Made by a program: the position numbers and the translations under genes. From CAUPWF01 sp964369775 (lineage in GTDB: Bacteria; Bacillota; Clostridia; Lachnospirales; Lachnospiraceae), in NCBI GenBank assembly GCA_964369775.1, contig CAYJHQ010000001.1:1-64000 (forward strand): DNA of 64,000 bases, given 5' to 3'. Shown in pieces: positions 50,132 through 57,182 of this stretch. The notes beneath the pieces are model-generated. The model had not been told where the DNA came from, ran no database searches, and saw only the letters and a program-made list of their open reading frames with translations. Position 1 is the stretch's first letter; every line of letters begins with the position of its first letter.

Positions 50132-50746
50132 TTATAGAAATCGAAAAACGCCCTTTACAAGACCAAGAATTCCTACATCATTTACAATAATTGGTTCTAA
50201 ATCGTCATTTTCTGGTTGTAGCCTATAATGATTTTTTTCTTTATAAAAAGTCTTTACTGTCGCACTGTCTTCAACTAATGCAACTACCATATCTCCGTTT
50301 GAAGCAACTTCTGATTTTTCAACTAAAACCATATCTCCATCAAATACGCCTGCATTAATCATGCTGTCCCCTTTTACTTTAAGCATGAACGTTTCTTTAC
50401 TTCCTAGAAATTCAGTAGGGATAGGAAAGTAATTTTCAATGTATTGCTGTGCAAGTAATGGCTCACCAGCTGCAACACTTCCTATAATTGGAACTTGTAC
50501 CATCTCTCTTCTTGTAAGATTAAAGGAATCATCAATAATCTCAATAGCTCGTGGTTTAGTTGGATCCCTTCGAATGTATCCATTCTTTTCTAATGTCTCT
50601 AAGTGTGAGTGAACAGATGAGGTGGACTTAAGTGTAACAGCCTCACAAATTTCACGAACAGCAGGTGGATACCCCTTTGCTAAAATCTGTTCTTTTATGT
50701 ATTCTAATATCTCAGCTTGCTTTTTGCTAATTTTACCTTGACTCAT
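50132..50746 (-). CDS. lexA: SOS repressor LexA
   Basis: LexA represses DNA-damage genes and cleaves itself when RecA is activated. The 204-residue protein has an N-terminal winged-helix DNA-binding part (GYPPAVREICEAVTLKSTSS), the Ala-Gly cleavage site in VAAGEPLL, the catalytic Ser in KGDSMI and the Lys in ATVKTF. The open frame reaches 50806, but the GGAGG site seven bases upstream picks ATG 50746. Its promoter carries a LexA-type box, and it converges with the purine operon while diverging from yqeC. Confidence 0.95.
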   Translation of the reverse strand: MSQGKISKKQAEILEYIKEQILAKGYPPAVREICEAVTLKSTSSVHSHLETLEKNGYIRRDPTKPRAIEIIDDSFNLTRREMVQVPIIGSVAAGEPLLAQQYIENYFPIPTEFLGSKETFMLKVKGDSMINAGVFDGDMVLVEKSEVASNGDMVVALVEDSATVKTFYKEKNHYRLQPENDDLEPIIVNDVGILGLVKGVFRFL

Positions 50747-50782
50747 ATGCATTCCTCCGTTTTTCCTTCTTTGATTAATAAT

Positions 50783-50810
50783 ATCATAATCAAAAGAGAA
50801 AAGCAAACAA
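50783..50810 (-). promoter_or_regulatory. lexA promoter
   Basis: On the minus strand TTGTTT (50810-50805), a 16-base spacer and TATGAT (50788-50783). The -35 box lies inside the LexA-type palindrome. Confidence 0.6.
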
Positions 50811-50817
50811 ATGTTTG
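50804..50817. promoter_or_regulatory. LexA-type operator of lexA
   Basis: CAAAC-AAAT-GTTTG is a perfect inverted repeat with the spacing of the Firmicute SOS box (CGAAC-N4-GTTCG) and overlaps the lexA -35 box, indicating autorepression. Confidence 0.65.
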
Positions 50818-50840
50818 TGCTCAGAACTGCTTTACGCCTA

Positions 50841-50873
50841 TTGACATAGTATTATAAATTACACTATAGTGTA
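50841..50873 (+). promoter_or_regulatory. Putative yqeC-yqeB promoter with a 14-base palindrome
   Basis: TTGACA (50841-50846) and TATAGT (50865-50870) are 18 bases apart. The perfect palindrome TACACTATAGTGTA (50860-50873) covers the -10 region, which suggests repressor control of yqeC. It does not resemble the LexA box. Confidence 0.5.
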
Positions 50874-50920
50874 TATAGTATAGTTTAGTTATAATGTAGA
50901 AAGCGAGATAATTTCTAATA

Positions 50921-51679
50921 ATGTATCCAATTTATCAATTTGACTCTGTTACAAATTCCTTACTTACTTTGAGTTTTGAACAAGCATTTTCATTTAAAAA
51001 TTTAGCAAAACCTATAATCTCATTCGTTGGTGCTGGTGGAAAATCCACTTTAATAACAGCATTGGCAAAGCACCACACTAGTTGTGGAAAAAAAGTACTC
51101 GTTACTACCAGTACTCATATTTGGAATCCTGGCAAGGAACTATTTGCAGGTGACTATAGTGCAGTGGAAGAGAACTGGGCACACGGTTATTATGCTGTAA
51201 TTGGAACACCTCTAGATAATAATAAACTAGCAGCACCAGATTCTAACCTTTATAAAAAATGTGTAGATAGCGCTGATATTGTTCTTATAGAGGCTGATGG
51301 TGCTAAAGGTTATCCTTGCAAAATACCTAATCTACATGAGCCAGTAATTTTTAAAGAAACAAATATCATTATTGGTGTATGTGGCCTTGATTCATTGCAT
51401 CAGTCGGCAAAAGATGTCTGTTTCCGCTATGAATCCTTGTCAAATACTCACCCATTGAAAGATATAAAATATATAACAACAAATGCTTTGGCTCAAATCA
51501 TACAGTCAGACTTGGGTACGATGAAAAATGTGCAAGATAGAGAGTGCCATATCATATTAAATAAATGTGATGATGCTGAAAGAAAAAAAGATGGTTTAGA
51601 TGTCCTTAAACTATTGACTGAAGTGAATGTGAAAAATATGTATTTAACCACTTTTAAGCAAAAGATAGGAGAAGAGTAA
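50921..51679 (+). CDS. yqeC: YqeC, putative selenium-dependent hydroxylase accessory protein
   Basis: YqeC is a conserved accessory protein encoded with selenium-dependent molybdenum hydroxylases in clostridia and enterococci. The 252-residue protein has a P-loop-like FVGAGGKSTLITALAKHH near residue 35 and VLIEADGAKGYPCKIPNLHEP, a conserved family stretch, which together suggest an ATP- or GTP-dependent enzyme. The start has no strong ribosome site. It overlaps the yqeB start by one base. Function is not known in detail. Confidence 0.85.
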   Translation: MYPIYQFDSVTNSLLTLSFEQAFSFKNLAKPIISFVGAGGKSTLITALAKHHTSCGKKVLVTTSTHIWNPGKELFAGDYSAVEENWAHGYYAVIGTPLDNNKLAAPDSNLYKKCVDSADIVLIEADGAKGYPCKIPNLHEPVIFKETNIIIGVCGLDSLHQSAKDVCFRYESLSNTHPLKDIKYITTNALAQIIQSDLGTMKNVQDRECHIILNKCDDAERKKDGLDVLKLLTEVNVKNMYLTTFKQKIGEE

Positions 51680-52479
51680 TGCTAGAAGATTTAATTATAG
51701 TTCGTGGTGGCGGTGATCTTGCATCAGGCGCAATACATCAATTATGCAAAGAAGAGAAAACAGTTCTTATATTAGAGGGCCCATTACCCACATCCATCCG
51801 GAGAAAAGTAGCTTTTAGTGAAGCAATATACGATGGAAGTGCGACAGTTTCCGGTATAACAGCAAAAAAAATAAATAGTGTTAACGAAATAGGTAAAGTT
51901 CTAGCAAATGGAGAAGTCCCAATTATGGTTGACCCTTTAGGAGAAAGTATTCCATTATTAAAGCCCAAAGTAGTAGTCGATGCAATTGTTGCAAAACGTA
52001 ATCTAGGAACGAACAAATGCCTAGCACCTTTAACCATCGCTCTTGGACCAGGATTTGAAGCAAGTGTAGATGTTGATATAGTAATAGAAACTATGCGAGG
52101 TAAGTCACTTGGCAAAATCATTACAAACGGACATGCATTGGCTAATACAGGTATACCTGGATTAATAGGTGGCTACGATAAAGAAAGAGTTCTGCATGCT
52201 TTAATAGATGGCACAGTCTTTCACGAAAAAGAAATTGGTGATATCGTATATAAGGGAGATATTATAGGTTACATTCATACTAGTCATGAGAGCATCCCCA
52301 TTACAACATCAATTGACGGGTTTATTCGAGGATTTATTCGCAATGGACATATTGTAAAAAAAGGAATGAAAATTGCAGACATTGATCCTAGGATAGAACA
52401 AGTTGATTTATGTTACAGAATTTCTGATAAAGCTCAGATAATTGGAGCGAGTGTCACGAATGTCATAAATTTAAATTAA
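51679..52479 (+). CDS. yqeB: YqeB (EF2563-type selenium-dependent molybdenum hydroxylase system protein)
   Basis: This family (EF2563/YqeB) occurs with selenium-dependent molybdenum hydroxylases and is thought to help install labile selenium at the metal. The 266-residue protein has an NAD-binding-like N-terminal strand (LIIVRGGGDLASGAIHQLCK), the CLAPLTIALGPGFEA motif, and a C-terminal half with a biotinyl-like Gly-rich segment (FIRGFIRNGHIVKKGMKIAD). It is translationally coupled to yqeC. The hydroxylase genes themselves lie 1.7 kb upstream, with lexA in between. Confidence 0.87.
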   Translation: MLEDLIIVRGGGDLASGAIHQLCKEEKTVLILEGPLPTSIRRKVAFSEAIYDGSATVSGITAKKINSVNEIGKVLANGEVPIMVDPLGESIPLLKPKVVVDAIVAKRNLGTNKCLAPLTIALGPGFEASVDVDIVIETMRGKSLGKIITNGHALANTGIPGLIGGYDKERVLHALIDGTVFHEKEIGDIVYKGDIIGYIHTSHESIPITTSIDGFIRGFIRNGHIVKKGMKIADIDPRIEQVDLCYRISDKAQIIGASVTNVINLN

Positions 52480-52482
52480 AAA

Positions 52483-52496
52483 CGAAAATACGTTCG
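52483..52496. promoter_or_regulatory. LexA box 1 upstream of the LysM gene
   Basis: CGAAAATACGTTCG differs at a single base from the Bacillus SOS box CGAACATACGTTCG and lies just before the -35 box of the LysM gene promoter. Confidence 0.65.
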
Positions 52497-52504
52497 ATTT
52501 TCCA

Positions 52505-52533
52505 TTGACAAACGTTTGTTCTGGTGTTATTAT
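52505..52533 (+). promoter_or_regulatory. Sigma-A promoter of the LysM (YneA-like) gene
   Basis: TTGACA (52505-52510), exactly 17 bases and TATTAT (52528-52533) form a near-consensus promoter flanked and overlapped by LexA boxes. Confidence 0.8.
52509..52522. promoter_or_regulatory. LexA box 2 overlapping the -35 box
   Basis: CAAACGTTTGTTCT contains AAAC-N4-GTTC and starts inside the -35 hexamer, so bound LexA would block RNA polymerase. Confidence 0.7.
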
Positions 52534-52539
52534 GATTAC

Positions 52540-52553
52540 AGAACGAATGTTCT
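52540..52553. promoter_or_regulatory. LexA box 3 near the transcript start
   Basis: AGAACGAATGTTCT is a near-perfect palindrome with GAAC-N4-GTTC, located just after the -10 box. Confidence 0.75.
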
Positions 52554-52580
52554 ATAAATAATTGATAAGGGGAGAGTTCA

Positions 52581-52949
52581 ATGGAAAGAGAATTGATGCG
52601 TAAAGAGTTAAAAAGGGTAAGAAAGCAGCAAGTTTACAAAAACAAACTAATTATAGGTGTTGTTTTCGCAGTAATTATATTATTGTCTGGAATAGTATTT
52701 ACTAGTATATTTTCTGCAGCAATGGATTCCAGAGAACACAACCCGGTTGAGTTTAAGTACTATAAGATGGTTGAAGTATCAAAAGGTGATTCACTATGGT
52801 CAATAGCTGAGAAATATCAATACAATGACAATATGAGTATAAATGACTTTGTTGAGGAACTAATGGTTCTTAACAATATGTCTGATGATAAAATCTATGC
52901 AAATGATGAATTGGTTATTGCATATACGGATACTGAATTTAGATTATAA
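52581..52949 (+). CDS. LysM-domain membrane protein, YneA-like SOS cell-division inhibitor
   Basis: The 122-residue protein has a basic cytoplasmic start, one membrane helix (about 22-44), and an extracytoplasmic LysM domain (about 68-115: KMVEVSKGDSLWSIAEKY). This is the build of YneA, which halts division during DNA damage in Bacillus and lies next to lexA there too. The promoter carries three LexA boxes, so damage induction is strongly suggested. Sequence similarity to YneA beyond the layout is not demonstrated. The gene is monocistronic with its own terminator. Confidence 0.85.
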   Translation: MERELMRKELKRVRKQQVYKNKLIIGVVFAVIILLSGIVFTSIFSAAMDSREHNPVEFKYYKMVEVSKGDSLWSIAEKYQYNDNMSINDFVEELMVLNNMSDDKIYANDELVIAYTDTEFRL

Positions 52950-52971
52950 ATAAAGTAATAAGCAACATTCT

Positions 52972-53003
52972 GGCAGGATACTCAATAAGAGTAGCTGCCT
53001 TTT
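52972..53003 (+). terminator. Rho-independent terminator after the LysM gene
   Basis: GGCAG (52972-52976) with inner TACTC pairs with GAGTA and CTGCC (52995-52999), followed by TTTT and further T-rich sequence. Confidence 0.75.
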
Positions 53004-53015
53004 ATTATTCTGTAA

Positions 53016-53041
53016 ATATATAGACGTGATTATCTATATAT
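53016..53041. repeat. Inverted repeat ATATATAGA/TCTATATAT before the recombinase gene
   Basis: ATATATAGA (53016-53024) and TCTATATAT (53033-53041) are perfect inverted arms with an 8-base spacer. No gene or terminator explains them. Confidence 0.6.
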
Positions 53042-53077
53042 ACATCTATACGACAAATCATAATTTTTCCAATAGAT

Positions 53078-53106
53078 TTGTATAGACTTTTAGTTTTTGG
53101 TATGAT
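53078..53106 (+). promoter_or_regulatory. Putative promoter of the recombinase gene, bracketed by inverted repeats
   Basis: TTGTAT (53078-53083), 17 bases and TATGAT (53101-53106). TGTATAGA (53080-53087) and TCTATACA (53109-53116) are perfect 8-base inverted arms that enclose the promoter. Confidence 0.6.
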
Positions 53107-53137
53107 ATTCTATACATAAGTACCAAGGAGGCAATAT

Positions 53138-54193
53138 ATGAGCAAGAATAAAACGACTTATCATGAAGAATTAACAATAAAACACACATTAAAGCTTCGA
53201 GAGCTTTTGCAAACTTTACCACCTTTTGCAAAAGATTTTTTTCGTGCTATAGAACCAAGAACTTCATCAAAAACAAGAATTTCCTATGCCTATGATTTAC
53301 GCGTATTCTTCCAGTTTCTGATTGATAACAATCCAAAGTATAAAAAGTACGAATTTTCATCCTTTCAGCTGAAGGATTTAAGTCGCTTAGAGCCTATCGA
53401 TATTGAGGAATATCAAGAATATCTTAAAGTATATAAAAATGGAGATAAAACTGTTACAAACATGGAAAAAGGACAATCTAGGAAGTTATCTTCCTTGCGT
53501 ACATTTTTTAAATACTACCATAAGCACCAATATATAGAGAAAGATCCTACTTCATTAATTGATATGCCTAAGCTTCATGAGAAGGCAATCGTTCGACTAG
53601 AATCAGATGAAATTGCAGAGCTACTAGATTATGTAGAGAATTGCTCTAACACTTTATCCGGTCAGGCGTTAAACTACTTTGAGAAGACAAAAAATAGAGA
53701 TTTAGCAATTTTAACTTTATTGTTGGGCACTGGAATTCGTGTATCTGAATGTGTTGGTTTAGATTTAAATGATATCAACTTTAAAAGAAATGGAATTAAA
53801 GTTACAAGAAAAGGTGGAAATGAAATGATCGTCTATTTTGGCGATGAAGTATCCTATGCGCTTAAGACCTATATCTATAATGAGCGTCAATCTGTTATTC
53901 CTTGTATCGGTCATGAGCAAGCTGTATTCCTATCTACACAGAAAAAACGAATGGGCGTTCAAGCTGTAGAAAACATGGTCAAAAAATATGCGAAAGCTGC
54001 AGTTCCTAATAAAAAAATCACCCCACACAAACTACGAAGCACCTATGGAACAGCTCTATATAAGGAAACTGGAGATATTTATCTCGTAGCTGACGTACTA
54101 GGGCATAAAGATGTTAATACTACAAAAAAGCACTATGCTGCTATTGACGATGATAGGAGAAAGTCTGCTGGAAATATCGTAAAATTACGATAG
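53138..54193 (+). CDS. Xer-type tyrosine recombinase
   Basis: The 351-residue protein has an N-terminal SAM-like DNA-binding domain (about 30-160) and a catalytic domain with the tyrosine-recombinase residues: the first Arg in LGTGIRVSE, HKLRSTYGT (HxxR), LGHKDVNTTKKHY with the His and the nucleophilic Tyr. All expected active-site positions are present. No integrative element, attachment site or excisionase is nearby, so a chromosomal Xer-like function (dimer resolution) is more likely than phage integration. Its promoter region is rich in TATAGA-type repeats. Confidence 0.9.
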   Translation: MSKNKTTYHEELTIKHTLKLRELLQTLPPFAKDFFRAIEPRTSSKTRISYAYDLRVFFQFLIDNNPKYKKYEFSSFQLKDLSRLEPIDIEEYQEYLKVYKNGDKTVTNMEKGQSRKLSSLRTFFKYYHKHQYIEKDPTSLIDMPKLHEKAIVRLESDEIAELLDYVENCSNTLSGQALNYFEKTKNRDLAILTLLLGTGIRVSECVGLDLNDINFKRNGIKVTRKGGNEMIVYFGDEVSYALKTYIYNERQSVIPCIGHEQAVFLSTQKKRMGVQAVENMVKKYAKAAVPNKKITPHKLRSTYGTALYKETGDIYLVADVLGHKDVNTTKKHYAAIDDDRRKSAGNIVKLR

Positions 54194-54211
54194 TATAGTT
54201 GCTTTCAAAAT

Positions 54212-54248
54212 AAATGAGATTGAAACAATGGAGTTTTCAATCTCATTT
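54212..54248. terminator. Bidirectional terminator between the recombinase and the CMP-kinase-like gene
   Basis: AAATGAGATTGAAA (54212-54225) pairs with TTTCAATCTCATTT (54235-54248) between converging genes, with T-rich ends on both strands. Confidence 0.8.
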
Positions 54249-54270
54249 TGCATTACCATATTAATAAAAT

Positions 54271-54912
54271 CTATAGAGTAATATCCTCAGCTTGTGACTC
54301 TCTATTAACATAATCTAAAATCATGTTTGCAGTCTCTTCTATTCCAAGTCTTGCGCTATTGATGCAAAGGTCATAGCTTTGAGACTCCCCCCATTTTTTA
54401 TTAGTGTAATAGTTATAATAGGATGCTCGTTTCTTATCAGTTTTTACAATTAACTCTTTCGCTTTTAAATCGGTTAAATCATAAATTCTAGCAATTCTCT
54501 TTATTCTAGCATCTAAGTCTGCATATATGTATACATTGGTTATATCATCTAAGGATTCTAACGCATAGTCAGAGCAACGACCTACAAGCACACAAGATTC
54601 CCTTTCGGCGATACCTTTTATTGCATCAAATTGAGCTAAAAATAGCTTGTGATTAATCGGCATCTCTGAGTAAGAATTAGCTGAGTAATTCATCGCATAA
54701 GTATCCATAACTAACGAATATAAAAAGCTATGAGTTGGCTTCTCATCATGGGCTTTAAATAGTTCCTCGCTGATACCACTGCTCTTTGCCGCCTCTACAA
54801 GCATCTCTTCATCATACAGTTTAATCCCTAATTTATTGGCTAAAGCTCTTCCAATCTCTCTTCCACCACTTCCAAATTCTCTGCCTATTGTGATTACAAC
54901 TCGGTTTTTCAT
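54271..54912 (-). CDS. Cytidylate kinase-like family protein
   Basis: The 213-residue protein has a P-loop-like start ITIGREFGSGGREIGRALANKLG and then YADLDARIKRIARIYDL, typical of the cytidylate kinase-like family (AAA_26) that differs from CMP kinase. The family is common in clostridia and its substrate is unknown. It is monocistronic, with a good AGGAGG ribosome site and a promoter just upstream. The call rests on the motif pattern only. Confidence 0.85.
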   Translation of the reverse strand: MKNRVVITIGREFGSGGREIGRALANKLGIKLYDEEMLVEAAKSSGISEELFKAHDEKPTHSFLYSLVMDTYAMNYSANSYSEMPINHKLFLAQFDAIKGIAERESCVLVGRCSDYALESLDDITNVYIYADLDARIKRIARIYDLTDLKAKELIVKTDKKRASYYNYYTNKKWGESQSYDLCINSARLGIEETANMILDYVNRESQAEDITL

Positions 54913-54953
54913 AGATGTATACCTCCTAGATTGTTTAGTTGTTAATTAGTTTT

Positions 54954-54982
54954 ATTATACAGTATCTTTTTATAATTGTATA
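54954..54982 (-). promoter_or_regulatory. Putative promoter of the cytidylate kinase-like gene
   Basis: On the minus strand TATACA (54982-54977), 17 bases and TATAAT (54959-54954), placed directly after the rluD stop. Confidence 0.5.
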
Positions 54983-54988
54983 GATATG

Positions 54989-55897
54989 CTACAAAGATTT
55001 CTCTAATAGCTTTTGAAAATAATCAGGTAAAGGTGCGTCAAACTCCATATACTCATTTGTATTAGGATGTTCGAATCCTAATACTTTAGCATGGAGCGTC
55101 TGCCCTTGTAACTTGTGTATATTCTTTGCTTTCGAATATACTTCATCGCCGAGTATTGGGTGGTTGATACTACTCATATGAACTCTGATTTGATGGGTTC
55201 TACCAGTCTCTAGTTGACATTCAATATAGGTATGATTAAGGAATCTTTTTAAAACTTTGTAATGTGTAATAGCATTTTTTCCATTTTTCTCATTAATGCT
55301 CATCTTCTTTCTATGAACTGGATGGCGTCCGATTGGAGCATTAATCGTCCCAAAATCATTTCTTAGTACTCCATGTACAATAGCATGGTATTTTCTTGTG
55401 ATTTTATGTTCCTTTAAAAGTTCAGCCACCTTTCTGTGTGAGATATCATTTTTGCATACTACAATCGAACCTGTAGTATCCATATCAATTCGATGGACAA
55501 TACCTGGTCTCATAACACCATTAATTCCTGATAAACTGCCTTGACAATGATACATCAATCCGTTAACTAAAGTTCCAGTTAAATGACCAGCCGCAGGATG
55601 TACAACCATCCGTTTTGGCTTATTTATAACAATAATATCCTCATCTTCATAGAGAATCTCCAATGAAAGATCTTCTGCTAGAATTTCAGGCTCCGAAAGG
55701 TCAGGTAGAGATACTTCCAAAACATCGCCTTTTTTCACCTTGTAATTAGCTTTTACTATATTCGCATTTACTTTTACACATTCATCTTTTATAATTTTTT
55801 GTATAAAAGAACGAGAAACCTCCTCCATTTTTTCCTTCAAAAAAACATCGATTCGTTTCTCGCTACATTCATCTATACTATATTTCAATATTTCCAT
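54989..55897 (-). CDS. rluD: RluD-type 23S rRNA pseudouridine synthase
   Basis: This RluA-family member has an N-terminal S4 domain (SEKRIDVFLKEKMEEVSRSF), the catalytic HRIDMDTTGSIVVCKN, in which the usual HRLD is HRID, and GRTHQIRVHMSSINHPILGD. The 302-residue size and the gene order lspA-rluD match Bacillus YlyB. The open frame reaches 55951 inside lspA, but the TAGGAG site before ATG 55897 sets the start. lspA lies seven bases upstream. Confidence 0.92.
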   Translation of the reverse strand: MEILKYSIDECSEKRIDVFLKEKMEEVSRSFIQKIIKDECVKVNANIVKANYKVKKGDVLEVSLPDLSEPEILAEDLSLEILYEDEDIIVINKPKRMVVHPAAGHLTGTLVNGLMYHCQGSLSGINGVMRPGIVHRIDMDTTGSIVVCKNDISHRKVAELLKEHKITRKYHAIVHGVLRNDFGTINAPIGRHPVHRKKMSINEKNGKNAITHYKVLKRFLNHTYIECQLETGRTHQIRVHMSSINHPILGDEVYSKAKNIHKLQGQTLHAKVLGFEHPNTNEYMEFDAPLPDYFQKLLEKSL

Positions 55898-55904
55898 ATC
55901 GCTC

Positions 55905-56411
55905 CTACTGCTCTTCTTGCTTTTTTCTTTTAAACAGATCAAATAATTCATCCATATCCTCTTCAGAATATTTAAATATCATTAAGATAAATAATATTGC
56001 AACTGCTACGGTTATATAGGAATCTGCAATATTAAAAATAGCAAAATCAATCAATTCAAAGTAGAAAAAGTCTACTACAAATCCATGATAAAGACGATCT
56101 ATAAGATTTCCAATCGCTCCTGCAAATATAAATATAATGCAATAAGAAAATTGCTGGAACTTTTCAATCTTACTTATCCTATAATAAACATATCCTATCA
56201 AAAGAGTGAGGAAAAAAGTTAACATTATTAATGTCCCTTGCTTTCCGGTCATAATTCCAAATGCTGCACCACGATTCTCTAAATACTGAAGTCTAAAAAC
56301 ACCTTCTATTATAGAGATCCCCTCTGTATCTTTTAAATATTCAATTGATAAGAACTTTGATATCTGATCTATTAAAATCAATAAAAATGAAATAATTATT
56401 CCTTTTTTCAT
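55905..56411 (-). CDS. lspA: Lipoprotein signal peptidase LspA
   Basis: LspA cleaves the signal peptide of prolipoproteins in the membrane. The 168-residue protein has four helices and the catalytic Asp pair in GAIGNLIDRLYHG and FNIADSYI, plus LENRGAAFGI. It lies between ylmH and rluD, a common Firmicute arrangement. The C-terminus is long and charged (EEDMDELFDLFKRKKQEEQ). Confidence 0.95.
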   Translation of the reverse strand: MKKGIIISFLLILIDQISKFLSIEYLKDTEGISIIEGVFRLQYLENRGAAFGIMTGKQGTLIMLTFFLTLLIGYVYYRISKIEKFQQFSYCIIFIFAGAIGNLIDRLYHGFVVDFFYFELIDFAIFNIADSYITVAVAILFILMIFKYSEEDMDELFDLFKRKKQEEQ

Positions 56412-56423
56412 AATCCATCCATT

Positions 56424-57182
56424 CTATACGTATTTTCTTACGGTAATTCTCAATCTTCCTTTTTTTGAAGTACTATCAACACCTAAATACTTAAATTTCC
56501 CATACCCTCTAATCGAAATGAGATCCGATTCATTCAACTTATATGCATTTGTAGTAATTAAGCGACCATTGATGAATACTTTTCCACCTTCTATCAAACG
56601 AATCACCTTACTTCTCGAATCCTTCATAACAGTGGCTATAACACTATCAAGTCTTACCGATGAAACAGTTCCCTGCACTTCCTCAAAATTTTGAATGAAT
56701 TTTGAAGAATCTATATCAGTTTCTGCCGTTGTTACAGGTGTATTTCGCACTTGTACAAGATTTTCAATAATGAAGTGCTTCATACTGTCATGAATCAATA
56801 TATAAGCATAATCATCAAATACTAAAATATCACCGATCTTTGAACGCTCGAGTCCTAGTCCTAAAATAGACCCCAGATAATCTCTATGCGTTAGTTTTTC
56901 ACTAAATTTCACTTTTCTAGGAGAAACACAAACGCAAGTAATTGGAAAACTGGTGCAATCTAGTCTAGAATCCCCTTCAAACCCAATAATCTTACGCTCA
57001 GCTTCCTTATATCCACCAAAACTTTGATATGTGGTAAAGAACTCACTATGTGAAATATTAGATAAACTATTTTGTTCATCTAGATTTAAAAAGTCTGTGT
57101 ATGTATTGATATCTTTTTCAAATGCTACTCTTGACAATTCGATAAATCGTCGTTCAACCCAATTCTCTTGCATACGAGTCAT
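56424..57182 (-). CDS. ylmH: YlmH-type S4-domain RNA-binding protein
   Basis: YlmH binds RNA through a C-terminal S4 domain and sits with division genes in Firmicutes; it has been linked to ribosome rescue and the division cluster. The 252-residue protein has its S4 region near 180-220 (RLDSVIATVMKDSRSKVIRL). The N-terminal ~150 residues fit the family's unknown domain (FPITCVCVSPRKVKFSEKL). Its ATG overlaps the sepF stop (TAATG), showing translational coupling. Confidence 0.9.
   Translation of the reverse strand: MTRMQENWVERRFIELSRVAFEKDINTYTDFLNLDEQNSLSNISHSEFFTTYQSFGGYKEAERKIIGFEGDSRLDCTSFPITCVCVSPRKVKFSEKLTHRDYLGSILGLGLERSKIGDILVFDDYAYILIHDSMKHFIIENLVQVRNTPVTTAETDIDSSKFIQNFEEVQGTVSSVRLDSVIATVMKDSRSKVIRLIEGGKVFINGRLITTNAYKLNESDLISIRGYGKFKYLGVDSTSKKGRLRITVRKYV

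Noticed and set aside
53138..54193. Integrase of a mobile element
   Set aside because: No direct-repeat attachment site, excisionase, phage or conjugation gene nearby; neighbours are normal chromosomal genes and codon use does not change.
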